A stretch of DNA of 64,000 bases from JAVBMU01 sp031551755. Its GTDB lineage: Bacteria > Actinomycetota > Actinomycetes > Actinomycetales > Cellulomonadaceae. This document shows, one piece after another, positions 41,913-50,113 of this stretch. The DNA is taken from assembly GCA_031551755.1 (NCBI GenBank), contig JAVBNE010000024.1, positions 62,001-126,000 on the forward strand. The letters run 5' to 3'. The notes below the pieces were generated by a model that was not told the origin of the DNA, ran no database searches, and saw nothing but the letters and a program-made list of their open reading frames with translations. Made by a program: the position numbers and the translations under genes. Each line of letters opens with the position of its first letter. Within the stretch, counting starts at the first letter, position 1.

Positions 41913-43922
41913 ATGTCGCGTTGGTTTGGGCGGATTGTCGCCCCAATAGTACTGTCATTAGTACTTCCTCTCGGGATTGCCGGCAGCGCCTCGGCGGCGG
42001 TCACCACCAACGAGCTTGTCCATCTGCCGAGTAACGGGACTGTGGCCCTGGCTGGGCGAGGCTACGGCCACGGAGTCGGTATGTCGCAATACGGCGCTCG
42101 CACAGCGGCGAGTCAAGGTGTCGATTATCAGGCCATTCTCGACTTCTACTACCCCGGAACCACGCGCAGCATGCTCACCAACAGCAGTATCCGTGTTCAA
42201 CTCACCGCCGACACGGATAATGATGTGCGGGTGGTCGCCGCCAGCGGACTGAAGATCACTGACGGACGTGGTGTGACTTCGAGCTTGGCCTTTGCGGGTA
42301 CCACCACCACTCAATGGCGAGCCATCCGGACATCCAATAACACCGGATTGCAGGTATACGGTCTAGTCAACGGATCATGGCGACTGTGGTCGACGGGTGG
42401 TGCCCTCCCCGCGCCCATCAGCTTCAGCAATTCGACCCAGACTGTCCGTTTAGTCCGACCTGATGGTAGCCAGCGCGAGTATCGAGGCATTATCAGGGCT
42501 GTCGAAAGTGGCGCAGTGCCTGGCTTACGGACGGTGAATGTCGTGCCGATGGAGAGCTACTTACGCGCGGTGGTCCCTGCCGAATCGCCTGCCAGTTGGC
42601 CCGCCCACGCCCTACGTGCCCAGTCCGTGGCTGCCCGCTCCTACGCGGCTCGGCAACGCGTCGACAATGCAGCGAAGGCCTGGGACAGCTGTGATTCGAC
42701 ACAATGTCAAGTGTACAACGGTTATCGTACCTTCTCTGCAACCGGAGCCCTACAAGCTACCCATGAGAACCCGAATACCGATGCCGCTATTTCCGTCACC
42801 GGTGGCCAGATCCGCTCCTACGCCGGCAAGCCTGCATTTACCCAGTTCAGCTCCTCCAATGGGGGTTGGACCGCTGCGGGAAGCCAGCCCTATCTCATCG
42901 CAAAGCGCGACAACTGGGATCAACTGAACAATCCCAATTCTGTCTGGAACGTATCCCTATCGGTGGCAACAATCAGAGCCAAGTTCCCGGCCCTCGGCAC
43001 TCCGCGTTCGATCACCGTGACCACACGCTCGGGAGTGGGCATTTGGGGCGGGCGCGTGGAAAGCGTGACGATTACTGGCTCAACAGGTGCCAGCACGGTG
43101 ACAGGCACACAGTTCCGTACCGCTTTTGGGCTCCGCAGTAATTGGTGGAAGATTGCCGGCTCGAGTCGACTCGACACCGATTTCAGCGCGAACGGACGCG
43201 CCGATCTCGTCACAAGGCGTCCAGACGGCCGACTATCGATCTATGAGAGCAATGGCACTAGCGGATTCTCCGGCAGCGCCCGACAGCTCGGCACAGGCTG
43301 GCAAGTGATGCGCCTCATCGTACGCAGCCCCGACCTCACCGGTGACGGAAATCCGGACATGCTGGCGGTCACCAAGGATGGGGTGCTCTTGCTGTACCGA
43401 TCGAACGGTTCGGGCGGATACGCGCCAGGTACTCGTGTGGCCACCGGCTGGGGAAGTGTGCGAATGCTCATCGCCCCTGGTGACTTCGACTCCGATGGGA
43501 AGGCCGACCTGCTCGTTGTCGACGCCGTCGGCAGGATGCAGCGGTATTCGGGTCGGGGTGACGGCACCTTCATCGCCCGCGGTCCGATCAGCTCTAATTG
43601 GCAGGGAATGACCGCCGTCAACGGTGCCGGCGATTTCACAGGCGACGGCGCAGCGGATCTACTCGCGCGTAACGACAAAGGCCAGCTCTTGCTGTATACG
43701 GGCAACGGGGCAGGGCAGCTGCGAACACCCCGGGTGGTAGGACAGGGCTGGAAGAACGCTCCGCAGATCACCGTCAGCGGCGACTGGACGGGCGACGGCC
43801 GGCCCGATCTGCTGGCGACCATCGCTGACGGCAGCCTCCTCCTGTATGCGTGGAACGGCTCCGCATTCGGCCCTGGGAGGCGGGTGGCCACCGGTTGGCA
43901 AGTCTTCAATCGGGTGATGTAG
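41913..43922 (+). CDS. secreted SpoIID/LytB-domain protein with FG-GAP repeats
   Basis: This 669-residue protein has a signal peptide (about 1-28, SASA before AVTT). The SpoIID domain (about 45-410) begins GRGYGHGVGMSQYGARTAA and includes VVPAESPASWPAHALRAQSVAARSYA; the Glu of PAESP corresponds to the catalytic acid of SpoIID lytic transglycosylase. From about 420 to the end are five FG-GAP-type repeats (PDLTGDGNPDM, GDFDSDGKADL, GDFTGDGAADL, GDWTGDGRPDL) closely like those of the amidase at 38191. In Bacillus, SpoIID cleaves glycan strands after an amidase has removed stem peptides; a similar division of labour is possible here. The start ATG follows GGAGGGTGG. Confidence 0.92.
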   Translation: MSRWFGRIVAPIVLSLVLPLGIAGSASAAVTTNELVHLPSNGTVALAGRGYGHGVGMSQYGARTAASQGVDYQAILDFYYPGTTRSMLTNSSIRVQLTADTDNDVRVVAASGLKITDGRGVTSSLAFAGTTTTQWRAIRTSNNTGLQVYGLVNGSWRLWSTGGALPAPISFSNSTQTVRLVRPDGSQREYRGIIRAVESGAVPGLRTVNVVPMESYLRAVVPAESPASWPAHALRAQSVAARSYAARQRVDNAAKAWDSCDSTQCQVYNGYRTFSATGALQATHENPNTDAAISVTGGQIRSYAGKPAFTQFSSSNGGWTAAGSQPYLIAKRDNWDQLNNPNSVWNVSLSVATIRAKFPALGTPRSITVTTRSGVGIWGGRVESVTITGSTGASTVTGTQFRTAFGLRSNWWKIAGSSRLDTDFSANGRADLVTRRPDGRLSIYESNGTSGFSGSARQLGTGWQVMRLIVRSPDLTGDGNPDMLAVTKDGVLLLYRSNGSGGYAPGTRVATGWGSVRMLIAPGDFDSDGKADLLVVDAVGRMQRYSGRGDGTFIARGPISSNWQGMTAVNGAGDFTGDGAADLLARNDKGQLLLYTGNGAGQLRTPRVVGQGWKNAPQITVSGDWTGDGRPDLLATIADGSLLLYAWNGSAFGPGRRVATGWQVFNRVM

Positions 43923-44008
43923 CGCCGCATCGACGAAGCACTCAAAGCACACCAACACGATTCGCTCGCATGTGGAGTCCTTGAGGTCTGGCAGGAGGCT
44001 GCGATGAT

Positions 44009-44749
44009 GTGCACATGGATCCCCAACACGACCAGGCACCCATCTCGCGCGTCGATGGCGCCTCCGAACCCTCGGCTTCGTCGCGCACAGACACCTGGCT
44101 CGTGATCCCCCTGTATAACGAGGCAACAGTCATTGGGGATGTGGTTCGGGATGCCCGCCGGACATATCCCAACATCGTGTGCGTTGACGACGGGTCCACG
44201 GACGACTCGATCGCTAACGCGCGCTCGGCCGGCGCCATCGTCTTACGGCACGCGGTCAACCTAGGCCAGGGTGCGGCTCTTCAGACTGGGATAGCGTTCG
44301 CCCGCGAGCAGCCGGGTGCGCGATACCTGGTCACCTTCGACGCCGACGGGCAGCACCAGGTTGCTGATGTTATTAATATGATTAATATTGCAGAGCGAGA
44401 GAATGTCGCGATCGTCTTCGGCTCCCGCTTCCTAGACGAACGCACCAAACCAGGTCTGGTGAAGCGTCTGGTCTTGTGGGCCGCCGTCCAGTTTACGAAT
44501 GCTACGACCGGCCTACGACTAACTGATGCGCATAACGGACTGCGGGTCCTCCGGCTCGACGCGGCCCAGGCCGTCAGCATCACGCAGGATCGGATGGCCC
44601 ATGCTTCGGAGATCGTCGATCAGCTCGCCCGTACCGGGTTGCCTTGGCGTGAGGCACCGGTGCACGTCCTCTACACGGAATACTCCAAGGGCAAAGGTCA
44701 ATCGGTCTGGAACTCGGTCAACATCCTGGTCGACCTGATCTTCAAGTAG
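44009..44749 (+). CDS. family 2 glycosyltransferase (polyprenyl-phosphate sugar synthase-like)
   Basis: This 246-residue enzyme has the dolichol-phosphate mannose synthase-like pattern: WLVIPLYNEATVIGDVV, VCVDDGSTDDS, HAVNLGQGAALQTGI, TFDADGQH (metal-binding DAD) and SRFLDERTKPGLVKR. It has no transmembrane helices of its own. It probably makes a lipid-linked sugar with DUF2304 as its membrane partner. The start is GTG 44009, ten bases after AGGAGG; ATG 44015 is an alternative. An AT-rich patch, with ATTAATAT repeated at 44372 and 44381, lies inside the gene and is unlike its surroundings. Confidence 0.9.
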   Translation: MHMDPQHDQAPISRVDGASEPSASSRTDTWLVIPLYNEATVIGDVVRDARRTYPNIVCVDDGSTDDSIANARSAGAIVLRHAVNLGQGAALQTGIAFAREQPGARYLVTFDADGQHQVADVINMINIAERENVAIVFGSRFLDERTKPGLVKRLVLWAAVQFTNATTGLRLTDAHNGLRVLRLDAAQAVSITQDRMAHASEIVDQLARTGLPWREAPVHVLYTEYSKGKGQSVWNSVNILVDLIFK

Positions 44750-44799
44750 GCTCGAAGCTTGCTGACGCCGCCTGCCGTCACTGGCGAAGTGCTCGCGCC

Positions 44800-45621
44800 C
44801 TATCGTCGGCGGGCATCGGCCCGGTAGGCCCCACGGCGCAACTGCTCGGGAACCAGTCGGTAGCCACCGCGGAGCACCGAGTTGCGCAGCCACTGGGCAT
44901 TCGTGGTGAATCCGATCCGCCGCATCCGCCGTTGCAGGTCGAGTTCGGAGCGGAGCAGGCGCCGCCCGCCCCGGCGCCCGTAGGCGCCTGCCCCGATGCG
45001 GTAGCGCACCAGTGGTTCGGCGACGTTGAGTGCCCGCGCCCCTGCCGCCAGCATGCGCACGAACAGCCAGTAATCCTCCATCAACGGCAGGTCCTCATAC
45101 CCCCCGGCCGCGGTGACCGCCGTCTTGCGGTAGACGACGGAGGGGTGGTTGAACGGCGACCGGAAACGCGCGTCGCGGTCGATCTGGGCGGCGCTCAACG
45201 GCGGCGTCCGCACCAACCCCCCGTGGTGATCTTCCTCGTCGAACTCCTCGATCGCCGAACCCACCAGATCGAGGCCGCCCGCGATCAGCGGCACCTGCAC
45301 CGCGAACCGGTTCGGACAACTGATGTCGTCCGCGTCCTGGCGCGCGACGATCTCCGCGCTGCAGGCCGCCAACCCGGCCGTCAGCGCACGGGCCAGGCCG
45401 ACGTTCTCGGCGAGCGCCACCGTGCGCACGACACTCGGCCCGGTGTCGCTGAAGCCGTCGACGACGGCGGCCAGTTCGGATCGCAGCGGACCATCGCGCA
45501 CGACGATGACCTCGGTCGGAGCCACCTGCTGTTCGACCGTCACCGATTCGAAAGCACGGCGCGCGAACTGTGGATCATCACCGTCGTAGACCGGCAGGAG
45601 GACGGCGAAGTCGGTGGTCAC
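44800..45621 (-). CDS. family 2 glycosyltransferase
   Basis: This 273-residue protein has a GT-A domain: FAVLLPVYDGDDPQFARRAFESV, PTEVIVVRDGPL, LAENVGLARALTAGL and ARQDADDIS (metal-binding DAD). PLMEDYWLFVRML supplies the acceptor-side ED motif. The C-terminal 60 residues are basic and may lie on the membrane. The type is common in polysaccharide loci, often as rhamnosyl- or galactosyltransferase; the sugar cannot be inferred. Its GTG start overlaps the stop of the upstream glycosyltransferase gene by 4 bases, so the two probably act in sequence on one glycan. Confidence 0.9.
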   Translation of the reverse strand: MTTDFAVLLPVYDGDDPQFARRAFESVTVEQQVAPTEVIVVRDGPLRSELAAVVDGFSDTGPSVVRTVALAENVGLARALTAGLAACSAEIVARQDADDISCPNRFAVQVPLIAGGLDLVGSAIEEFDEEDHHGGLVRTPPLSAAQIDRDARFRSPFNHPSVVYRKTAVTAAGGYEDLPLMEDYWLFVRMLAAGARALNVAEPLVRYRIGAGAYGRRGGRRLLRSELDLQRRMRRIGFTTNAQWLRNSVLRGGYRLVPEQLRRGAYRADARRR

Positions 45622-46586
45622 CGGACGCCGTGTTCGATCGCCAGCACGTCCGCCACGTCACCGGCACCGTCGAGCACCCGGGCGGTGGGCCGTGGCGAGC
45701 GCAGCAGACCGTCCCGCAACCCCCGCAAACCTGCCTTCACCAGGATGTCGCGGCGCTCGGACCTCAGTAAGGTCCGCGCCCAGCGGCGACCCGACGCGCC
45801 GAGGTAAAGCATCCGCTCGAAGGGGCCCAGCGCGGTGGACCGCGTGAGCATCCACAGCTTATTGCGCACCTCGTAGTAGAACCGCTCCCCCGGGTCGGCG
45901 TCGGTGGCTCCGAATGCCTTGGTGCGGTGTTCGACAACTGAGGCAGACACCGACAACCCGGTACCGCGCCGCACCAACCGGCAGGAGTACTCGAAGTCGT
46001 CGTTCCAGATAAAGTAATCGGCGAGTGGGAGACCGTAGTACTTGACGGCGCGCGCATCGACGAGCATCGAGACGAAGGACGACGAACGCACCGGAATGGC
46101 ACCTGCGGCCGCTCCTCGTGCGATCTGCGCACCGGAGGCCCCTGGCCGGCGGCGGGGCGTGTTCATGGGATGGTCGCGACCGTCGTGCCAGACCACTCGG
46201 CTGCCCAGCAACGCCACGGGACCCGGGTAGGCGTTCCGGGCAACCAGCAGCGCCTCGAGGGCGGTCGGGGACACGATGGTGTCGTCGTCGAGCAACCACA
46301 CCATGTCCGCATCGAGACCGTTGATCGCCCGGGCCATCCCGGCGGCGAATCCACCGGCGCCACCGGTGTTTCGCGCCAGCTCGACCACATCGGCACCGAT
46401 CGGGTGCTCCGCGGCGACCACCGCCGAGTCATCATCACTGCGGTTGTCCACGACCACGGTGGCGTCCAGCGGTCGGGTCTGCGCCGCCAAGGCGTCGAGG
46501 GCCGCCTGTAAGAGATCCCGCCGGTTATAGGCAACGACCACGGCTACGACCCGCTCGGCGACGGCCGGCTTCTCCTCAACAGACAC
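45618..46586 (-). CDS. family 2 glycosyltransferase (GlfT1/rhamnosyltransferase-like)
   Basis: This is a protein of about 322 residues. VVAVVVAYNRRDLLQAALDAL and DATVVVDNRSDD open the GT-A domain. ARNTGGAGGFAAGMARA and MVWLLDDDTIVSP (the DDD triad) are of the type seen in GlfT1 galactofuranosyltransferase and dTDP-rhamnosyltransferases. YFIWNDDFEYSCRLVRRG has the WxDDxE/D acceptor motif. The rhamnose and galactofuranose donors are both made by genes in this window. GTG 46586 (VSVEEKPAVAER) was chosen as the first start within the conserved length; its ribosome site is weak. It is divergent from the LCP gene and coupled to the glycosyltransferase downstream. Confidence 0.88.
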   Translation of the reverse strand: MSVEEKPAVAERVVAVVVAYNRRDLLQAALDALAAQTRPLDATVVVDNRSDDDSAVVAAEHPIGADVVELARNTGGAGGFAAGMARAINGLDADMVWLLDDDTIVSPTALEALLVARNAYPGPVALLGSRVVWHDGRDHPMNTPRRRPGASGAQIARGAAAGAIPVRSSSFVSMLVDARAVKYYGLPLADYFIWNDDFEYSCRLVRRGTGLSVSASVVEHRTKAFGATDADPGERFYYEVRNKLWMLTRSTALGPFERMLYLGASGRRWARTLLRSERRDILVKAGLRGLRDGLLRSPRPTARVLDGAGDVADVLAIEHGVR

Positions 46587-46759
46587 GGTCAGCAGGCTAC
46601 CGGAGCCACCTGGCACCAGCCTGCACAACACCTCCACCCAACGCCCGCGGCGCTGGCGCGCCGCCGCAAAGGCACCCGCTTATGCTCGGGTGGCACGGGG
46701 CTTCGGCACCGATCCTGTTCCATACCCGCCCCCGCCGGGCAGACGCGAGGCCACTGTCC

Positions 46760-48265
46760 ATGCCGTCAGACACCCCCCGAGAGCCGAGTTCGATCCCGCC
46801 AAGTTTCACCCCTAAGGCGGGCAGGACACCACGGCCCGAAACGGCTGATGGAGCTATCAATGTGGGAGCGGGTCACCCCCGACCGCCCGCGCAGGCGCCC
46901 AGCAGCTCCTCCGCCCGGGTCACACGGCAGTCCTCGCGGGAGATCCCGACTCGTGCGCCGGCGCGCCGTCCCCGTTCGGGCCGGGTGCCCTCGCCGAGCA
47001 AGCCGCGCGAGGTCAGGGCGGCCGGTCAGCCGAATGCCATCCCCTTGGACCAGGTCAACCGGGGACGAACGAGTGTGGCGGCCAGCGCCTCGACACCCCC
47101 CAGTATTGCGCCGCAGCGCTCTCCTGCCCGTTCCGTCCCGGGGTCGGCACCCGGCACTCCCGGCGGCCGGTCAGCTCCAGCGGCGGTCCCCGTTCGCAGT
47201 GCGCCCGGTCACGCGCCCGCCCGGATCCGTCCGGGCGGCCCTTCCGGCCCGTCCGGCACCCCTGGCGGACGTCCCGCGACACCCGGCGGACCGGGATCGG
47301 CACCCGGCGGCAAGGGGCCGATCCGCATCCGCAAACGGCGCCTGGCCCTGGTGATCTCAGCGCTCGTGATCGTCTGCTTGCTGGCCTGGCCCGTCGGATT
47401 GCTGATCTGGGCGAACGGCAAGATCCAGCACATCGACGCGCTTTCCGATCGCGCGGGCACGGCTGGTACGACGTATCTCATCGCCGGCTCCGATGCGCGT
47501 GGCGAGGGCATCAGCGAGGACGGGACGACGGGCGCCCGGACGGACACGATCATGCTGCTCCAGGCCCCGGCGAGCGGCCCTGCGGCGCTGATCAGCATCC
47601 CCCGGGATACCTACGTCCAGGTGCCCGGTCGCGGGCCGGCGAAACTCAACGCCGCCTATGCCTGGGGTGGCGCGCCGCTGCTCGTCCAGACAGTCGAAGA
47701 GCTGACTGGGCTGACCATCGACCACTATGTCGAGGTCGGCTTCGGCGGGGTCGAGGGCATCGTGAACTCCCTCGGCGGGGTCGAACTGTGCTACGACCGC
47801 TCAGTCAATGACCCCCGCAGTGAGCTGGTCTGGACGGCGGGTTGCCATGAGGCGGACGGACACACGGCCCTGGCGTTCTCCCGGATGCGTTACTCCGACC
47901 CCAAGGGGGACATCGGCCGGGCCGAACGCCAGCGGCAGGTGATCGCGGCCATCAGCAAAAAGGCCGCGAACCCGTCCATCGTGTTCCGGCCAGGCGATCA
48001 GGTCTCGTTGATCGACTCCGGGCTCGGTGCCATCACCGTCGACCAGAGCACCGGGATCATCGACCTCGGCCGTCTGGTGATGGATTTCCGCAAAGCCAAC
48101 GGGTCCGGTGGAATCACGGGCACGCCACCGATCTCGAACCCGAACTACCGGCCCGGCGGGGTCGGCTCCACCGTGCTGCTGGATCCGGACACCGCGCCGC
48201 AGTTCTGGGCGAATATCCGCGACGGCAAACTCCCCGCTGGTCAGGTGGGCGGGCTACCGGGCTGA
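46760..48265 (+). CDS. LytR-CpsA-Psr (LCP) family glycan ligase with long N-terminal tail
   Basis: This is a protein of about 501 residues. The first 200 or so form a cytoplasmic tail rich in Pro, Ser, Ala, Gly and Arg. One transmembrane helix follows (about 206-230), then the extracytoplasmic LCP domain: TTYLIAGSDARGE, ARTDTIMLL, ISIPRDTYVQVPGRGPAKLNAAYAWGG and FSRMRYSDPKGDIGRAERQRQVI, whose Arg and Asp residues bind the polyprenyl pyrophosphate. LCP enzymes transfer lipid-linked glycans onto peptidoglycan, so it could anchor one of the polymers made in this window. The start at 46760 is a choice within a low-complexity region. Its last 25 bases overlap the end of purE on the opposite strand. 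Confidence 0.93.
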   Translation: MPSDTPREPSSIPPSFTPKAGRTPRPETADGAINVGAGHPRPPAQAPSSSSARVTRQSSREIPTRAPARRPRSGRVPSPSKPREVRAAGQPNAIPLDQVNRGRTSVAASASTPPSIAPQRSPARSVPGSAPGTPGGRSAPAAVPVRSAPGHAPARIRPGGPSGPSGTPGGRPATPGGPGSAPGGKGPIRIRKRRLALVISALVIVCLLAWPVGLLIWANGKIQHIDALSDRAGTAGTTYLIAGSDARGEGISEDGTTGARTDTIMLLQAPASGPAALISIPRDTYVQVPGRGPAKLNAAYAWGGAPLLVQTVEELTGLTIDHYVEVGFGGVEGIVNSLGGVELCYDRSVNDPRSELVWTAGCHEADGHTALAFSRMRYSDPKGDIGRAERQRQVIAAISKKAANPSIVFRPGDQVSLIDSGLGAITVDQSTGIIDLGRLVMDFRKANGSGGITGTPPISNPNYRPGGVGSTVLLDPDTAPQFWANIRDGKLPAGQVGGLPG

Positions 48266-48795
48266 GTCCGGTCGGCTGCCACCGTTGCCCGCAGCCGGGC
48301 GCCCTTCTCCCGAGCGACCGCTCCCAGCTCTTCCTGAAAATCCGCCATCTGCGCGCGCAACCGCACAGCGGTCGCATCGGTGCCGGTCGCGAGCATCCGC
48401 ACGGCGAGCAGTCCGGCGTTCCGGGCACCCCCGATCGACACTGTCGCCACGGGCACCCCGGCAGGCATCTGCACGATGGACAGCAAGGAGTCCATCCCGT
48501 CGAGGTGGGCCAACGGCACCGGCACCCCGATCACCGGGAGCACCGTGACGGCCGCAAGCATCCCTGGGAGGTGAGCGGCCCCCCCGGCACCGGCGATGAT
48601 GACCCGGATGCCCCGCTCGGCGGCCCGGCGTCCGTAGTCGATCATCTCGGTCGGCATGCGATGGGCTGAAACGACATCAACCTCGGCGGGCACCCCGAAC
48701 TCGGCCAGCGCATCGGCAGCGGCACGCATCACCGGCCAGTCCGAATCGGAGCCCATCACCACGCCGACGAGCGGGTTGGCTGGTAACGCAGTCAT
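48241..48795 (-). CDS. purE: N5-carboxyaminoimidazole ribonucleotide mutase
   Basis: This 184-residue enzyme performs the second half of the AIR-to-CAIR conversion in purine synthesis. GVVMGSDSDWPVM (11-23), the catalytic His45 in VVSAHRMP, IIAGAGGAAHLPGM and MPAGVPVATVSIGGARNAGLLAVRML are canonical for class I PurE. The last 20 residues are an extra polar tail. Its start overlaps the stop of purK by 4 bases and its 3' end overlaps the LCP gene by 25 bases on the opposite strand, so no separate terminator fits between them. Confidence 0.97.
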   Translation of the reverse strand: MTALPANPLVGVVMGSDSDWPVMRAAADALAEFGVPAEVDVVSAHRMPTEMIDYGRRAAERGIRVIIAGAGGAAHLPGMLAAVTVLPVIGVPVPLAHLDGMDSLLSIVQMPAGVPVATVSIGGARNAGLLAVRMLATGTDATAVRLRAQMADFQEELGAVAREKGARLRATVAADRTQPGSPPT

Positions 48796-49988
48796 CTGTT
48801 CTCCTCATCGTCGTGGTCGCCGCGAACGATGGCGGCGGCCGCCCGCGCCCGACGCCGGACGTCGTCCAGGTCGTCGCCGCTGACGTTGACGTGTCCCAGC
48901 TTGCGTCCCGGGCGCGCTTCCTTGCCGTAGAGCGTCACCTTGGCCGCCCGGTCGGCCTCGAAGACCTCGGCCAGGCCATCGGTGAGCTCGGCCCGCGCCG
49001 ACCCCAGCACGTTCGCCATCACGGTCCACCGGCCGGTAGGCGTCGTATCGCCCAAAGGCAGGTCGAGAACCGCGCGCAGGTGCTGTTCGAACTGGCTGGT
49101 CACCGCGCCGTCGATCGTCCAGTGCCCGCAGTTGTGCGGCCGCATCGCCAACTCGTTGACGATGAACCGCTCCGGCCCGTCCGGTACTTCGAACATCTCG
49201 ACGGCAAGTACCCCGGTGACATCCAGGCCCACCGCGATCCGGGTCGCGAGGTCCACGGCCGCGGCTGCCTCCTCAGCGGTCAGCCCGGGTGCCGGGGCGA
49301 TGACCTCGGAGCAGACACCGTTCACCTGGATGGACTCCACCACCGGCCATGCCCGCACCTCACCACTCGGTCGACGGGCGACGAGGACCGCGACCTCCCG
49401 GCTGAAGGGCACGAGCTGCTCGACCACCAGCTCCGGTCCGCCTGAGGCGGCGGCGTCGAGCCAGTCCGTGGCGGCCGCGGCGTCGTCGATGACCCGCACC
49501 CCCTTGCCGTCGTAGCCGCCCCGGGCGGTCTTGAGCACGGCCCGCCCGCCGTGACCGGCCACGAACGCAGCGAGAGCATCGTGGGCCTCCCGGGGGTCTC
49601 GGGGCAGCAGCTGCCACGGCGGGCACGGCACATCGAGCGTGGTCAGGCGGGCGCGCATGGCGCCCTTGTCCTGAGCGAACAGCAGTGCGGCCGGGCCGGG
49701 TCGCACCGGCACACCCCGCTGCGCGACGGTGGCCAGGAGCTCGCCGGGCACGTGTTCGTGCTCGAACGTCAGCACCTGCGCGACGGGCTCCGTCGCCACC
49801 AGGTCGATCACGGCGCCCGCATCGGCGGCGGCGCCCACCGGAGTGTCGACCACCGCCGCGGCCGCACCCGCTTGCGGTGACTCGACCAGCACCCGTAGAT
49901 GGATGCCGAGAGACTCCGCTGCTGGGGCCATCATCCGTGCCAGTTGGCCGCCGCCGATCACGGCGATCACAGGTGCTACCACGGCCAC
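48792..49988 (-). CDS. purK: N5-carboxyaminoimidazole ribonucleotide synthase
   Basis: This 398-residue ATP-grasp enzyme carboxylates AIR to N5-CAIR with ATP and bicarbonate. IGGGQLARMMAPAA near the N-terminus, KTARGGYDGKGVRVI, EQLVPFSREVAVLVARR, EMFEVPDGPERFIVNELAMRPHNCGHWTIDGAVTSQFEQHLRA (here only named by its NELAMRPHNCGHWT core) and the C-terminal KEARPGRKLGHVNV are PurK signatures. It forms an operon with purE in the order purK-purE. The 125-base gap to the kinase gene at 50114 carries no clear hairpin. Confidence 0.97.
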   Translation of the reverse strand: MAVVAPVIAVIGGGQLARMMAPAAESLGIHLRVLVESPQAGAAAAVVDTPVGAAADAGAVIDLVATEPVAQVLTFEHEHVPGELLATVAQRGVPVRPGPAALLFAQDKGAMRARLTTLDVPCPPWQLLPRDPREAHDALAAFVAGHGGRAVLKTARGGYDGKGVRVIDDAAAATDWLDAAASGGPELVVEQLVPFSREVAVLVARRPSGEVRAWPVVESIQVNGVCSEVIAPAPGLTAEEAAAAVDLATRIAVGLDVTGVLAVEMFEVPDGPERFIVNELAMRPHNCGHWTIDGAVTSQFEQHLRAVLDLPLGDTTPTGRWTVMANVLGSARAELTDGLAEVFEADRAAKVTLYGKEARPGRKLGHVNVSGDDLDDVRRRARAAAAIVRGDHDDEENR

Positions 49989-50113
49989 ACCCTAGTACTC
50001 CGTTTCGGCACGGCCGCATCGACCGAACAACCGGGGGGCGCGAACGGCCCGGCGATCCGGACGCGGGAGGCTTCCGCCGGCTCGCACCGCCGCCTCAGGA
50101 CACGACGGCACGG

